A stretch of 33,828 nucleotides of DNA from Ruminococcus sp. CAG:563. Its GTDB lineage: Bacteria > Bacillota > Clostridia > Oscillospirales > Acutalibacteraceae. The stretch lies in assembly GCA_000434915.1 (NCBI GenBank), contig FR882057.1:1-33828 (forward strand). The letters are read 5' to 3'. Below, one piece after another: positions 13,569-21,988 of the stretch. The translations under genes and the position numbers were made by a program. Each line of letters opens with the position of its first letter. Position 1 is the first letter of the stretch. Below the pieces are notes generated by a model, which saw only the letters and a list, made by a program, of their open reading frames with translations, ran no database searches and was not told the origin of the DNA.

Positions 13569-15176
13569 TTATTTCTCCTCCTGCTTCTTCAATGCTGCTT
13601 CGATAAAGCCCTTGAAGAGAGGATGTGCCTTGTTGGGTCTGGATTTAAATTCGGGATGATACTGAACGCCGACATAGAACGGGCGGTCAGAAAGCTCAAC
13701 GGTTTCAACAAGTCTGCCGTCGGGAGATTTGCCGGAAAGAACAAGTCCGTTTTCTGTGAGAATGTCGCGGTAATCGTTGTTAAATTCATAACGATGGCGG
13801 TGTCTCTCGGAAATTTCATTCGTGCCGTAGCAACGTTCCATGGTTGTTCCCTCGGCAATTACGCAAGGATATGCGCCGAGACGGAGTGTACCTCCCTTGT
13901 CAATGTTTTCACTTTGACCGGGCATGAAGTCGATAACCTTGTTTTTACAAATCTCATCAAATTCACCCGAGTGTGCATCGGCAATTCCGCAAACGTGTCT
14001 TGCGTATTCGATAACGGCAATCTGCATGCCGAGACAAATTCCGAAATAGGGGATATTGTTCTCTCTTGCATACTTTGCGGCAAGAATCATACCCTCAATG
14101 CCTCTGCCGCCGAATCCGCCGGGAACGATGATTCCGTCAAGGTCTTTGAGCGTATCCTCATAGGTTTCCTTGGTGAGCTGCTCGGAATCTATCCAGTTTA
14201 TGTCAATGTGTGTGTCGAGCGTATAGCCTGCATGGCGCATTGCTTCGGCAACAGAGAGATATGCGTCATGAAGCTGAACATACTTGCCGACAAGACCGAT
14301 ATGTACAATATGCTTGCGATTCTTGATTCTGTCAACAAGGTTTGTCCACTCTGTGAGGTCTGCCGCAGGAGCATCAATATTAAGCTCACGGCAAACAACG
14401 GAGGAGAAGTTTGCTTGTTCAAGCATGAGCGGTGCTTCATAAAGATACGGGATAGTGATATTTTCGATTACGCAGTCCGGCTTAACGTTGCAGAACATGG
14501 AAATTTTCTTGAAGATTGAATCCTCAAGCGGTTCGTCACAGCGAAGAACAATTATGTCGGGACGAATTCCCATTCCCTGAAGCTCTTTAACGGAGTGCTG
14601 GGTGGGCTTGGATTTATGCTCGTCCGAGCCACGAAGGAACGGAACAAGTGTAACGTGAATAAAGAGACTGTTTTCCTTGCCGACTTCGAGTGAAATCTGT
14701 CTTACAGCTTCAAGGAACGGCTGGCTTTCAATATCGCCGATCGTACCGCCGATTTCGGTTATAACAACGTCTGCGTCAGTCTTTTTACCTACACGGTAAA
14801 CAAAATCCTTGATTTCATTTGTGATGTGAGGGATGACCTGAACCGTTGAACCGAGGTATTCGCCGCGGCGCTCCTTGTTGAGCACGTTCCAGTAAACCTT
14901 ACCTGTTGTGAGATTTGAGTATTTGTTAAGGTTTTCGTCGATGAATCTTTCATAGTGGCCGAGGTCAAGGTCGGTCTCTGCACCGTCCTCCGTGACATAA
15001 ACCTCGCCGTGCTGATACGGGCTCATCGTGCCCGGGTCAACGTTTATGTAGGGGTCGAGCTTCTGTGCGGCTACCTTTAGCCCTCTTGCTTTGAGAAGCC
15101 GTCCGAGTGAAGCCGCCGTAATTCCCTTGCCAAGGCCGGAAACGACGCCGCCTGTTACAAAGATGTATTTTGTCAT
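13569..15176 (-). CDS. pyrG: CTP synthase
   Basis: 535 residues, full length. It converts UTP to CTP using glutamine. The N-terminal synthetase domain begins KYIFVTGGVVSGLGKGITAASLG with the nucleotide-binding loop, followed by KLDPYINVDPGTMSP and a GGTIGDIES motif. The C-terminal class I glutaminase domain has GGFGGRG, the nucleophile motif YFGICLGMQ and a late VQYHPEF histidine. GGAGGG lies six bases before the ATG. It is placed 14 bases after the ANTAR gene, so it is the last gene of the GOGAT/GS operon. This puts a glutamine-consuming step under nitrogen control. Confidence 0.97.
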   Translation of the reverse strand: MTKYIFVTGGVVSGLGKGITAASLGRLLKARGLKVAAQKLDPYINVDPGTMSPYQHGEVYVTEDGAETDLDLGHYERFIDENLNKYSNLTTGKVYWNVLNKERRGEYLGSTVQVIPHITNEIKDFVYRVGKKTDADVVITEIGGTIGDIESQPFLEAVRQISLEVGKENSLFIHVTLVPFLRGSDEHKSKPTQHSVKELQGMGIRPDIIVLRCDEPLEDSIFKKISMFCNVKPDCVIENITIPYLYEAPLMLEQANFSSVVCRELNIDAPAADLTEWTNLVDRIKNRKHIVHIGLVGKYVQLHDAYLSVAEAMRHAGYTLDTHIDINWIDSEQLTKETYEDTLKDLDGIIVPGGFGGRGIEGMILAAKYARENNIPYFGICLGMQIAVIEYARHVCGIADAHSGEFDEICKNKVIDFMPGQSENIDKGGTLRLGAYPCVIAEGTTMERCYGTNEISERHRHRYEFNNDYRDILTENGLVLSGKSPDGRLVETVELSDRPFYVGVQYHPEFKSRPNKAHPLFKGFIEAALKKQEEK

Positions 15177-15190
15177 AATTGTCCCTCCGT

Positions 15191-15775
15191 TTATTTATAA
15201 GTCAAAATTATATTTTCCGCTATTTTTCGTTTGGTAACGCACCTGTCCATTGCTTGCTTTTCAATGTATCTGTGTGCTTCCGACTCCGTCATTTTAAGCT
15301 GTTCTATCAAAAGACATTTTGCTCTGTTTATTATTCGTATTTCTTCAATTTTTTCTTCGACCGAGGCGTTTTTCTTTTCCATTATTCTCAGTCGCTCTCT
15401 GGTTGAGCAGAGCATCTGAACGGATTGCATTATCATCGACGGCGAGGTGGGCTTGGATATCGTCAGAACGCCGTATTGCATGACCTTTGACATTATATCG
15501 GAATAATGCTCCGCCTTGACGAAAAGAAGAACACCTGCGCTGCTCTTTTGGCAAATGTCAAGAGCAAGCTTCGTACCGAATTCGTCACGAAGCGGTGAAT
15601 TTATGATAACAATATCAAATTCACGTTCAAGCAGCTTTCGTCTTGCCTGTGCAACGTCGGATGCTGTTTCAATCGGGTTAAACATCTTTTCGGGGAGCAA
15701 ATCGAGCATCGGCCGGACGAATTTATCCGACGATGAAACTATCAGAACTTTGTAAGCATTTTGTGCAAAATCCAT
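15191..15775 (-). CDS. ANTAR-domain antiterminator with degenerate receiver (NitR-like)
   Basis: 194-residue RNA-binding regulator. The N-terminal receiver-like domain (about 8-122) has lost the phosphorylation site: the acidic pair is replaced in LIVSSSDK and the acceptor position is Asn59 (FDIVIINSP), although Lys108 (SKP) remains. A coiled-coil helix follows (about 125-150), then an ANTAR domain (about 145-191) with LLIEQLKMTESEAHRYIEK and KRKIAENII. ANTAR proteins bind paired hairpins in leader RNA and prevent termination. The gene directly follows glutamine synthetase, as does nitR in some clostridia, so it probably controls nitrogen genes, including this operon through its leader terminator (inference). 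A short TCACAC/GTGTGA hairpin precedes it; GGAGGGG lies six bases before the ATG. Confidence 0.88.
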   Translation of the reverse strand: MDFAQNAYKVLIVSSSDKFVRPMLDLLPEKMFNPIETASDVAQARRKLLEREFDIVIINSPLRDEFGTKLALDICQKSSAGVLLFVKAEHYSDIMSKVMQYGVLTISKPTSPSMIMQSVQMLCSTRERLRIMEKKNASVEEKIEEIRIINRAKCLLIEQLKMTESEAHRYIEKQAMDRCVTKRKIAENIILTYK

Positions 15776-15810
15776 TCGGCTCCCCTCCTTTTGTTTATTT
15801 TAAGGCAATG

Positions 15811-15829
15811 TCACACGATTGAGGTGTGA
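15811..15829 (-). other. small hairpin between glutamine synthetase and ANTAR genes
   Basis: TCACAC and GTGTGA flank a 7-base loop just after the GS stop. There is no U-tract, so it is not a terminator. It could stabilise or tune the ANTAR mRNA; its loop does not match the usual ANTAR hexaloop (A at 1, G at 4). Confidence 0.35.
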
Positions 15830-15832
15830 GAC

Positions 15833-17041
15833 TTACTTGCAATAATTATCTATGATTGATTCAGGCAGATGCTCCTTCACGAATTCACTTTCTCTTGCGG
15901 CCTTGCCTGCGCTGAAAATGTCGCTCGGCAGGGTCTTGAATTTCTTTGTGACTTCCTCGGGTGCATGAAAGAGATTGATATCCGCCATCTCGGGAAGCTC
16001 AGATTTGTTTTTGATGCCGTCAAGTCCCGCATAAATCAGCATGGCAAAGGCAAGGTACGGGTTACACATCGGGTCCGGTGAACGAAGCTCGGCTCGCTTG
16101 TATTCACCGCCTGCCGCCGGAATACGGACAAGCTGCGAACGGTTTTCGCTCGACCAGGAAATATATCTCGGCGCTTTATTGCTGCCAAAACGTTTATATG
16201 AATCCGACGTCGTATTGAGAAACGCCGATATTTCGCAGATGTGATCGAGAATTCCTGCAATTACATACGGCATGATGTCGTTGCCGTCCTCGGATTTTGC
16301 CGAGATATTAATGTGCATGCCGTTGCCGGGCATGGATTCAAGAGGCTTCGGTGAGAAGTCTGCCTTAAGTCCGTTTCTTGCGGCGATTGTATTGACTACC
16401 GCTTTGAATGTTGTGGCGTTATCAGCCGCTGTGAGCGGTTCGGAATATCTGAAGTCTATTTCGTTCTGACCCGGGCCTTCCTCATGGTGTGAACTTTCGG
16501 GTTTGATACCCATTCTTTCAAGGGTCAGGCAAACCTCGCGGCGAACGTTTTCTCCCTTGTCGTCGGGAGCAATGTCCATGTAACCGGCATTGTCATAGGG
16601 GATTTTTGTCGGTTTTCCTTCCTCGTCGCAGGTAAAAAGATAAAATTCCATTTCGGGGCCGAAAGCAAAGCTTACGCCTTCTTTTTTGGCATCGGCGATC
16701 GCTTTTTTTAGTATTGCTCTTGTGTCCGAACCGAACGGTGTGCCGTCAAGACGGGTGATTGAACAGAACATTCTGACAACTCGGCCGTGATCGGGTCTCC
16801 ATGGGAGAACGGCAATCGTTGACGGATCGGGATGGAGAAGCAAATCGGAATGAACATCACAGCCGAAGCCCGGTATTGCCGAAGCATCTATTGCGATTCC
16901 GTAATGGAATGCTTTTTCAAGCTCGTCGGGCATGACGGAAATATTCTTCTGCTTGCCGTAAATATCCGTGAATGCAAGGCGAATGAACTTGACGTCCTCT
17001 TCTTCGATATATTGCATTATTTCATCGGGTGAATATTTCAT
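15833..17041 (-). CDS. glnA: glutamine synthetase, divergent short form
   Basis: 402-residue type I GS-fold protein. Seen: the N-terminal beta-grasp part, DASAIPGF, metal-ligand motif FGPEMEFYLF (Glu130, Glu132), HHEEGPGQNEIDFRYSEP, GNGMHINIS (His243), and NRSQLVRIP. Differences from classical clostridial/bacillar GlnA (about 440 residues): the SYKR loop reads SYKRFGSNKAP, one residue shorter, with Lys289 where PGYEAP carries the glutamate flap; QNEID replaces QHEID; and the last 30-40 residues (EW..R..V..WE..Y tail) are absent. It still keeps the metal and ATP motifs, so it is probably a ligase. Its place between GOGAT and an ANTAR gene supports ammonia assimilation, but a gamma-glutamyl ligase on another amine cannot be excluded. 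Confidence 0.82.
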   Translation of the reverse strand: MKYSPDEIMQYIEEEDVKFIRLAFTDIYGKQKNISVMPDELEKAFHYGIAIDASAIPGFGCDVHSDLLLHPDPSTIAVLPWRPDHGRVVRMFCSITRLDGTPFGSDTRAILKKAIADAKKEGVSFAFGPEMEFYLFTCDEEGKPTKIPYDNAGYMDIAPDDKGENVRREVCLTLERMGIKPESSHHEEGPGQNEIDFRYSEPLTAADNATTFKAVVNTIAARNGLKADFSPKPLESMPGNGMHINISAKSEDGNDIMPYVIAGILDHICEISAFLNTTSDSYKRFGSNKAPRYISWSSENRSQLVRIPAAGGEYKRAELRSPDPMCNPYLAFAMLIYAGLDGIKNKSELPEMADINLFHAPEEVTKKFKTLPSDIFSAGKAARESEFVKEHLPESIIDNYCK

Positions 17042-17058
17042 AACAGTTACCTACCTTT

Positions 17059-17778
17059 TCAGTTTGCAACGTACATCTGTTTATATGGTTTTTTGCTGTC
17101 GGGAGTAATTACCGTGAATTTCTCCTCCGTCAGTTCGTTTATATCTAAACCAAAGTAATCGCAGTAATTCTTGAGAAACGGCATAATCTCCGCCATGTCA
17201 TCGTCGGTTGCGGATCTGAGCGTTACCTGATTCGGAAATTTAATTCCGTCAACAGAGCCGCGCAGAACCATTTTTCCGCCGTGCATTCCCGTGCAGGGGA
17301 AATTGCCGACTGTCGGTTTGCCGTCGGTGTTTCTGCCGAGGACTATTATCAATCCGCCTGCCTGATACTCGCCGAGAAAGCTTCCGGTTCTGCCGCCGAT
17401 AACGATAATCGGCTTTTTGTCACGGTATTCCTTCATGTGAATTCCGGCACGGTAGCCTGCGTTGCCCTTGACGTAAATTTCTCCGCCTCGCATGGCATAG
17501 CCGGCCGTGTCGCCGATACTGCCGTGAACAATTATTTTACCGTCATTCATCGTGTCTCCGACTGCGTCCTGCACATTGCCGTTGACGGTTATCTGTGCTC
17601 CGTTGAGGTAAGCACCGAGTGCGTTGCCCGGTATGCCGTCAATCGTAATGTTACCGCTGCCGAGGCTGTCGGCGATGAATCTTTGTCCTAAACAGTTTTC
17701 GATTTTGCAATCGCCGTTTGAACTTTTAATAAGCTCATTGAGGGCTGTATAATCAAGCCCTTTTGCATTTATCAACAT
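17059..17778 (-). CDS. glutamate synthase GXGXG domain protein (GltB domain 3)
   Basis: 239-residue stand-alone version of the C-terminal right-handed beta-helix domain of the glutamate synthase large subunit. Repeating G-x-x-x-G motifs run through it (GSGNITIDGIPGNALGAYL, GNVQDAVGDTMNDG, GSIGDTAGYAMRGG, GNAGYRAGI, GGRTGSFLGEYQAGG). In single-chain GltB this domain is structural and helps form the ammonia tunnel. As in archaeal-type GOGAT, it is encoded as a separate gene here, 67 bases after the FMN-domain gene and 17 bases before glutamine synthetase. AAAGGTG precedes its ATG. Confidence 0.92.
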   Translation of the reverse strand: MLINAKGLDYTALNELIKSSNGDCKIENCLGQRFIADSLGSGNITIDGIPGNALGAYLNGAQITVNGNVQDAVGDTMNDGKIIVHGSIGDTAGYAMRGGEIYVKGNAGYRAGIHMKEYRDKKPIIVIGGRTGSFLGEYQAGGLIIVLGRNTDGKPTVGNFPCTGMHGGKMVLRGSVDGIKFPNQVTLRSATDDDMAEIMPFLKNYCDYFGLDINELTEEKFTVITPDSKKPYKQMYVAN

Positions 17779-17845
17779 ATTATATCACACCTTTTATTTC
17801 AATTTAAAGTATTTGTAAAAATTTTTTTGGAAAGGAAAGCATTTT

Positions 17846-19351
17846 TTACTCTCCTGCGTGTGATATTCCGAGAATTTCAAGCTCTTTCTCGGTCAGACCG
17901 ATTCCTCTGAGCATCAGACGGTTACCTTTAAGAGCTTCAATGGAGTTTATACCCATGCCGCCCATGATTTCTTTCATTTCACGCTGCCAAGCGGTCATAA
18001 GGTTAACCAGGTTATTGCATGCTGCCTCGGGAGCAAGTCTCGCAACAAGCTCAGGCACTTGGGTCGCAATGCCCCAGTTGCATTTGCCCGACTGACAGTT
18101 ACGGCAGAGATGACAACCCATTGCGATAAGAGCTGCGGTTGCAATGTAGCATGCATCTGCTCCGAGAGCTATGGCCTTAACCACGTCTGCGGCACTTCTG
18201 ATGCTGCCGCCGGCAATGAGCGAAACACTGTTTCTTATGCCCTCGTCTCTCAGCCTTTGGTCAACTGCGGCGAGTGCGAGCTCAATCGGAATTCCGACAT
18301 TGTCTCGAATTCTTGTCGGAGCAGCTCCCGTACCGCCACGGAAGCCGTCAATGGCAATCATGTCCGCTCCGCTTCTTGCAATTCCGCTTGCTATGGCGGC
18401 AATGTTGTGAACAGCGGCAACCTTGACTATGATCGGCTTTTGATAGTTCGTAGCTTCCTTTAATGAGTAAACAAGCTGACGTAAATCCTCGATTGAATAT
18501 ATGTCATGGTGCGGAGCGGGGGAGATGGCGTCCGAGCCCTCGGGAATCATTCGAGTACACGCAATATCGCCCACGGTTTTTGTTCCGGGCAAATGTCCGC
18601 CGATTCCCGGCTTTGCACCCTGTCCCATTTTGATTTCTATTGCTGCACCTGCGTTGAGATATCCCTCATGTACGCCGAAACGACCGGACGCAACCTGAAC
18701 GACGGTGTTTTCGCCGAAACAGTAAAAATCCTCATGGAGTCCGCCTTCGCCCGTGTTGTAGCAAATGCCGAGAAGTTCCGCCGCCTTTGCAAGGCTCTTG
18801 TGAGCATTGTAGCTGATTGAACCGTAGCTCATTGCCGAAAACATTACCGGCATTGCCAGCTCAAGCTGGGGAGGAAGCTTTGTATCGAGAGAGCCGTCGG
18901 GGTTCCTTTTGATTTCCGTCGGCTTTTTGCCGAGAAACACCTTTGTTTCCATCGGCTCACGCAGTGGATCTATCGGGGGATTGGTGACCTGCGAAGCATT
19001 GATTAGAATTCTGTCCCAATAAACAGGCAACGGTTTCGGGTTGCCCATTGATGAAAGCAAAACTCCGCCGCTGTCGGCCTGCTTATATATTTCCTTTATT
19101 GTGTTGCTTGTCCAGTTCTCATTTTCTCTGAAGCAACAGTCGTTTTTAACAATTTTCAAGGCTCTTGTCGGGCAATAGGTGACGCATCTGAGGCAGTCGA
19201 CGCATTTTGTTTCGTCACTGACCATTGCTTTAAGCTCAGCGTTATAGGAATGAACACCGTTTGCACATTGCTTTTCGCATATGCGGCAGTTTGTGCAGCG
19301 AGCCGGATTCCTTACAACCTCAAAATCCGAGGTAAGATATGACGGAAACAT
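17846..19351 (-). CDS. glutamate synthase FMN/Fe-S catalytic domain protein (GltB domain 2)
   Basis: 501 residues. An N-terminal two-cluster ferredoxin domain (Cys19, 22, 25, 29 and Cys50, 53, 56, 60) precedes the FMN-binding barrel that reduces 2-iminoglutarate to glutamate. Barrel motifs include MFSAMSYGSISYNAHKSLA, GEGGLH, KIGQG-like EIKMGQGAKPGIGGHLPG, and GFRGGTGAAP. The 3Fe-4S motif CHLCRNCQSGKCNWGIATQ lies near residues 412-430. The ferredoxin part suggests electrons arrive from ferredoxin or an external reductase; no gltD is in the window. GGAGGGAGC lies upstream of ATG 19351, which overlaps the previous stop by one base. Confidence 0.94.
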   Translation of the reverse strand: MFPSYLTSDFEVVRNPARCTNCRICEKQCANGVHSYNAELKAMVSDETKCVDCLRCVTYCPTRALKIVKNDCCFRENENWTSNTIKEIYKQADSGGVLLSSMGNPKPLPVYWDRILINASQVTNPPIDPLREPMETKVFLGKKPTEIKRNPDGSLDTKLPPQLELAMPVMFSAMSYGSISYNAHKSLAKAAELLGICYNTGEGGLHEDFYCFGENTVVQVASGRFGVHEGYLNAGAAIEIKMGQGAKPGIGGHLPGTKTVGDIACTRMIPEGSDAISPAPHHDIYSIEDLRQLVYSLKEATNYQKPIIVKVAAVHNIAAIASGIARSGADMIAIDGFRGGTGAAPTRIRDNVGIPIELALAAVDQRLRDEGIRNSVSLIAGGSIRSAADVVKAIALGADACYIATAALIAMGCHLCRNCQSGKCNWGIATQVPELVARLAPEAACNNLVNLMTAWQREMKEIMGGMGINSIEALKGNRLMLRGIGLTEKELEILGISHAGE

Positions 19352-20442
19352 CAGTAAGCTCCCTCCTTTACCCTGATTATTATAGGTTCGCCGCCGGCCG
19401 GGGAATATATTTCGCCTGCGTCGGGAGCCATTGCACGGATTGCGGCTTCCTCACTGGCAATATAAACCATATTGTCCTTCTCGGCGGTGACCATTGAACG
19501 CAATTTGAGACGATCGTTGAGGGCCATAAGTCCGCCCTCAAAGCCCAGTATAATAGAAAACGGGCCTGTTATCAAAAGGCTTGAATACATTTTTCTGAGA
19601 TATGCGTGTTCTTCGGCTTCCTTTTCGTCCATGCCTTCAATTGTGCTCCAAAACGGAGCGGCAATGACGGAGGCGGTCTCCTTCAATGAAAGACCCTGAC
19701 GGCGAAGAAGATAGTCGGCAATATAGGTTATAACCTCGGTATCGGTTTGAAGCGTACATTTATACCCGAACATCTCAATGTACCGGCGGTTTGCATCGTA
19801 TGATGAAATCTCACCGTTATGAACAACAGAAAAATCGAGAAGCGAAAACGGATGAGCACCGCCCCACCAGCCGGGTGTATTGGTCGGATATCTGCCGTGA
19901 GCCGTCCATGAATATCCCTCGTATTCCTCAAGTCGATAAAATCTGCCGACATCTTCGGGAAAACCAACGGCCTTGAAGCAGCCCATATTTTTGCCGCTCG
20001 AGAAAACATATGCACCCTTGATTCGGGTGTTGATATCCATAACAGTTCTTGCAACATAGGTTTTTTCATCAAGCTGAAGCCGAGAAAGAACCGAGGCGAA
20101 AGGTGCAACAAAATAGCGCCAAATATAAGGAACATCGGTTATCTCGGGAATTTTTCTGATAGGTACGGATTCGGCCTTGACGATCTCAAAGTTTTCCTTG
20201 AGAAAGCGTTCACATTCAACTCTTGAATCATTACTGTCAAAGAAAATGTGAAAGGCATAAAAATCACGATATTCGGGATAAATACCGTAGCCTGCGAAGC
20301 CGCCGCCCAATCCGTTGGAACGGTCGTGCATCGGAAGCATACTTTTGATGATGTTCTCACCGGTCATTGCGTTGCCGTCCCTCGATATAACCGCCGAAAC
20401 GGCGCAGCCGGACGGAATCCTTATCTCTCCCTCTCTTTTCAT
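19351..20442 (-). CDS. glutamate synthase glutaminase domain protein (GltB domain 1)
   Basis: 363-residue class II (Ntn) glutamine amidotransferase that supplies ammonia to the FMN subunit. It has IPSGCAVSAVISRDG with Cys13 as the likely nucleophile; a 12-residue propeptide must be removed for it to act as an N-terminal Cys. GRYPTNTPGWWGGAHPFSLLD and VVHNGEISSYDANRRY followed by LQTDTEV are classic GATase II segments. The frame runs 30 codons further upstream through the leader hairpin, but GGAAGGAAGG sits just before ATG 20442 and the longer start has no ribosome binding site. First gene of the operon. Confidence 0.92.
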   Translation of the reverse strand: MKREGEIRIPSGCAVSAVISRDGNAMTGENIIKSMLPMHDRSNGLGGGFAGYGIYPEYRDFYAFHIFFDSNDSRVECERFLKENFEIVKAESVPIRKIPEITDVPYIWRYFVAPFASVLSRLQLDEKTYVARTVMDINTRIKGAYVFSSGKNMGCFKAVGFPEDVGRFYRLEEYEGYSWTAHGRYPTNTPGWWGGAHPFSLLDFSVVHNGEISSYDANRRYIEMFGYKCTLQTDTEVITYIADYLLRRQGLSLKETASVIAAPFWSTIEGMDEKEAEEHAYLRKMYSSLLITGPFSIILGFEGGLMALNDRLKLRSMVTAEKDNMVYIASEEAAIRAMAPDAGEIYSPAGGEPIIIRVKEGAY

Positions 20443-20460
20443 GGCAGACCTTCCTTCCTG

Positions 20461-20523
20461 TAAAAAATTTAAAAGACGCCCATTCCGACAGGGGTCGGAT
20501 AGACCCATGTCCGAATGAACGCC
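20461..20523 (-). promoter_or_regulatory. candidate transcription attenuator in the GOGAT leader
   Basis: On the minus strand a long hairpin (20475-20523) forms: GGCGTTCATTC-G-GACA pairs with TGTC-G-GAATGGGCGTC (some G-U pairs), topped by GGGTC/GACCC. TTTTAAATTTTTT follows immediately (20461-20474). This is a terminator between the promoter and the first gene. An alternative stem TCCGAC/GTCGGA with a 4-base loop would disrupt it. It is the natural target for the operon's own ANTAR antiterminator, which is inference. Confidence 0.75.
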
Positions 20524-20541
20524 TTTGCCCATTGATACGGC

Positions 20542-20570
20542 ATTTTAACATATTATACGGTTTTTGTCAA
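20542..20570 (-). promoter_or_regulatory. promoter of the GOGAT/GS/ANTAR/pyrG operon
   Basis: On the minus strand TTGACA (20565-20570), a 17-base spacer and TAAAAT (20542-20547). The start of transcription would fall near 20535, giving a leader of about 93 bases that contains the attenuator. Confidence 0.85.
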
Positions 20571-20620
20571 TGATTTAGATTGGTAAATCTTGCCCCTGAT
20601 ATGCATTGAAACGGTATTGT

Positions 20621-20652
20621 AAAAATCCCGAAGAATCAATGCTCTCCGGGAT
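20621..20652 (-). terminator. intrinsic terminator after the MATE gene
   Basis: On the minus strand AATCCCG pairs with CGGGATT around a 16-base loop, followed by TTTTTAC; it starts within five bases of the MATE stop. Confidence 0.8.
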
Positions 20653-20656
20653 TGTT

Positions 20657-21988
20657 TTACATATAATGATACTTTTCACGCTTGGCAAAGAGGAAGATAA
20701 GGGAAAGAATGAATGCGAAAACTTCCGCAACCGTGATTGCCCACCAAATGCCGTCCACACCGAGAAATATCGGGAGGATAAGAACCGACGAGGTTTGAAA
20801 GATCAGCGTTCGCATAAACGATATCGCTGCCGAAACCGCACCGTTGTTAAGCGCAGTGAAAAAAGATGAGGTGAAAATATTGAAGCCCGCCAGCAAGAAT
20901 GAATAGGCGAACAGACTGAAAGCGTGTCTTGTCAATTCATAAAGTTCCTCGTCGTAGCCGACAAAAATCTTCGCCAGCGGAGAAGAAAGCACGATTGCCA
21001 GTATTGTTAAAACAACGCCCGAAATTGCACTGAGAAAAGCACTTTTTCTTAGCATATTTTTTAGCTCACCGTGATTCTGTGCGCCGAAGTGATAGCCCGT
21101 TATCGGTGCGCAGCCGATTGCATATCCGATATAGATAGCAACGAAAATAAACTGAACGTACATCAGCACACCGTAAGCGGAAACGCCGTCCTCGCCGACA
21201 TATTTCATCAGCTGAAAGTTGTAAATCATGCTTACTACCGATGAGGAAATGTTGCTCATAAGTTCGGATGAGCCGTTGCCGCAGGCGTTGAGAATCGGCT
21301 TGATTTCAAGCTTGGTATTTGTCAGCCGCAGAAGGCTTGAATTATCCCTCGAAAAATAGATTAACGGAAAAATACCGCCTACGCATTGACTGAGACCGGT
21401 TGCAATGGCCGCTCCGGCGACGCCCCACTTGAAAACGATTATAAATATCGCATCGAGCACCATGTTAGTTATACCGGCCAGCACCGTTGCAAGCAGTCCG
21501 AGCTTCGGCTTTTCGGCAGCGATAAGAAAGCTTTGAAAAACGTTCTGAAGCATAAACGCAACCGTGAAGCCGGTTACAATTCTGCCGTAGAGAATGCAGT
21601 CCGCCATCATTTCCTCGGTTGCGCCGAGAAAATCGGCTACCCACGGCATTGAAACCACGCCGATAACAGAAAGCAATGTGCCGAGAAGAAGCGTAAAAAT
21701 AATCATCATTGTGAAAATTTTATTCGCCTTTTCTTTTTTGCCCTCGCCGAGAACCTTTGAAACAAGTGCCGTTCCGCCCGTGCCTATCATGAAGCCGATG
21801 CCGCCGAGAATCATTACAAACGGCATAACGAGATTGATTGAAGCAAATGCGGTTTTGCCGGCAAAATTTGAAACGAAAAGTCCGTCAACAACTCCGTAAA
21901 TCGAAGTGAAAATCATCATTATTATTGACGGAAATACAAATCTTAATAGCTTGGAATAAGTGAAGTGATCCGAAAGTTTTATCTTCAT
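20657..21988 (-). CDS. MATE-family efflux transporter
   Basis: 443-residue membrane protein with about 12 hydrophobic helices. It opens FTYSKLLRFVFPSIIMMIFTS and has GVVDGLFVSNFAGKTAFASINL and GGTALVSKVLGEG, motifs of the DinF/NorM-type MATE branch common in clostridia. It would export small organic cations or drugs using a sodium or proton gradient; the substrate cannot be read. Its ATG overlaps the stop of the cytidylate-kinase-like gene by four bases, so the two are coupled. A terminator follows. Confidence 0.93.
   Translation of the reverse strand: MKIKLSDHFTYSKLLRFVFPSIIMMIFTSIYGVVDGLFVSNFAGKTAFASINLVMPFVMILGGIGFMIGTGGTALVSKVLGEGKKEKANKIFTMMIIFTLLLGTLLSVIGVVSMPWVADFLGATEEMMADCILYGRIVTGFTVAFMLQNVFQSFLIAAEKPKLGLLATVLAGITNMVLDAIFIIVFKWGVAGAAIATGLSQCVGGIFPLIYFSRDNSSLLRLTNTKLEIKPILNACGNGSSELMSNISSSVVSMIYNFQLMKYVGEDGVSAYGVLMYVQFIFVAIYIGYAIGCAPITGYHFGAQNHGELKNMLRKSAFLSAISGVVLTILAIVLSSPLAKIFVGYDEELYELTRHAFSLFAYSFLLAGFNIFTSSFFTALNNGAVSAAISFMRTLIFQTSSVLILPIFLGVDGIWWAITVAEVFAFILSLIFLFAKREKYHYM

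Noticed and set aside
13623..14519. 298-codon open frame on the plus strand
   Set aside because: It lies fully antisense to pyrG, which has every conserved motif; its product has no family resemblance and no ribosome binding site. A codon-bias shadow.
20443..20532. 30-codon N-terminal extension of the GOGAT glutaminase gene
   Set aside because: It runs through the leader hairpin and U-tract and has no ribosome binding site; GGAAGGAAGG precedes ATG 20442.
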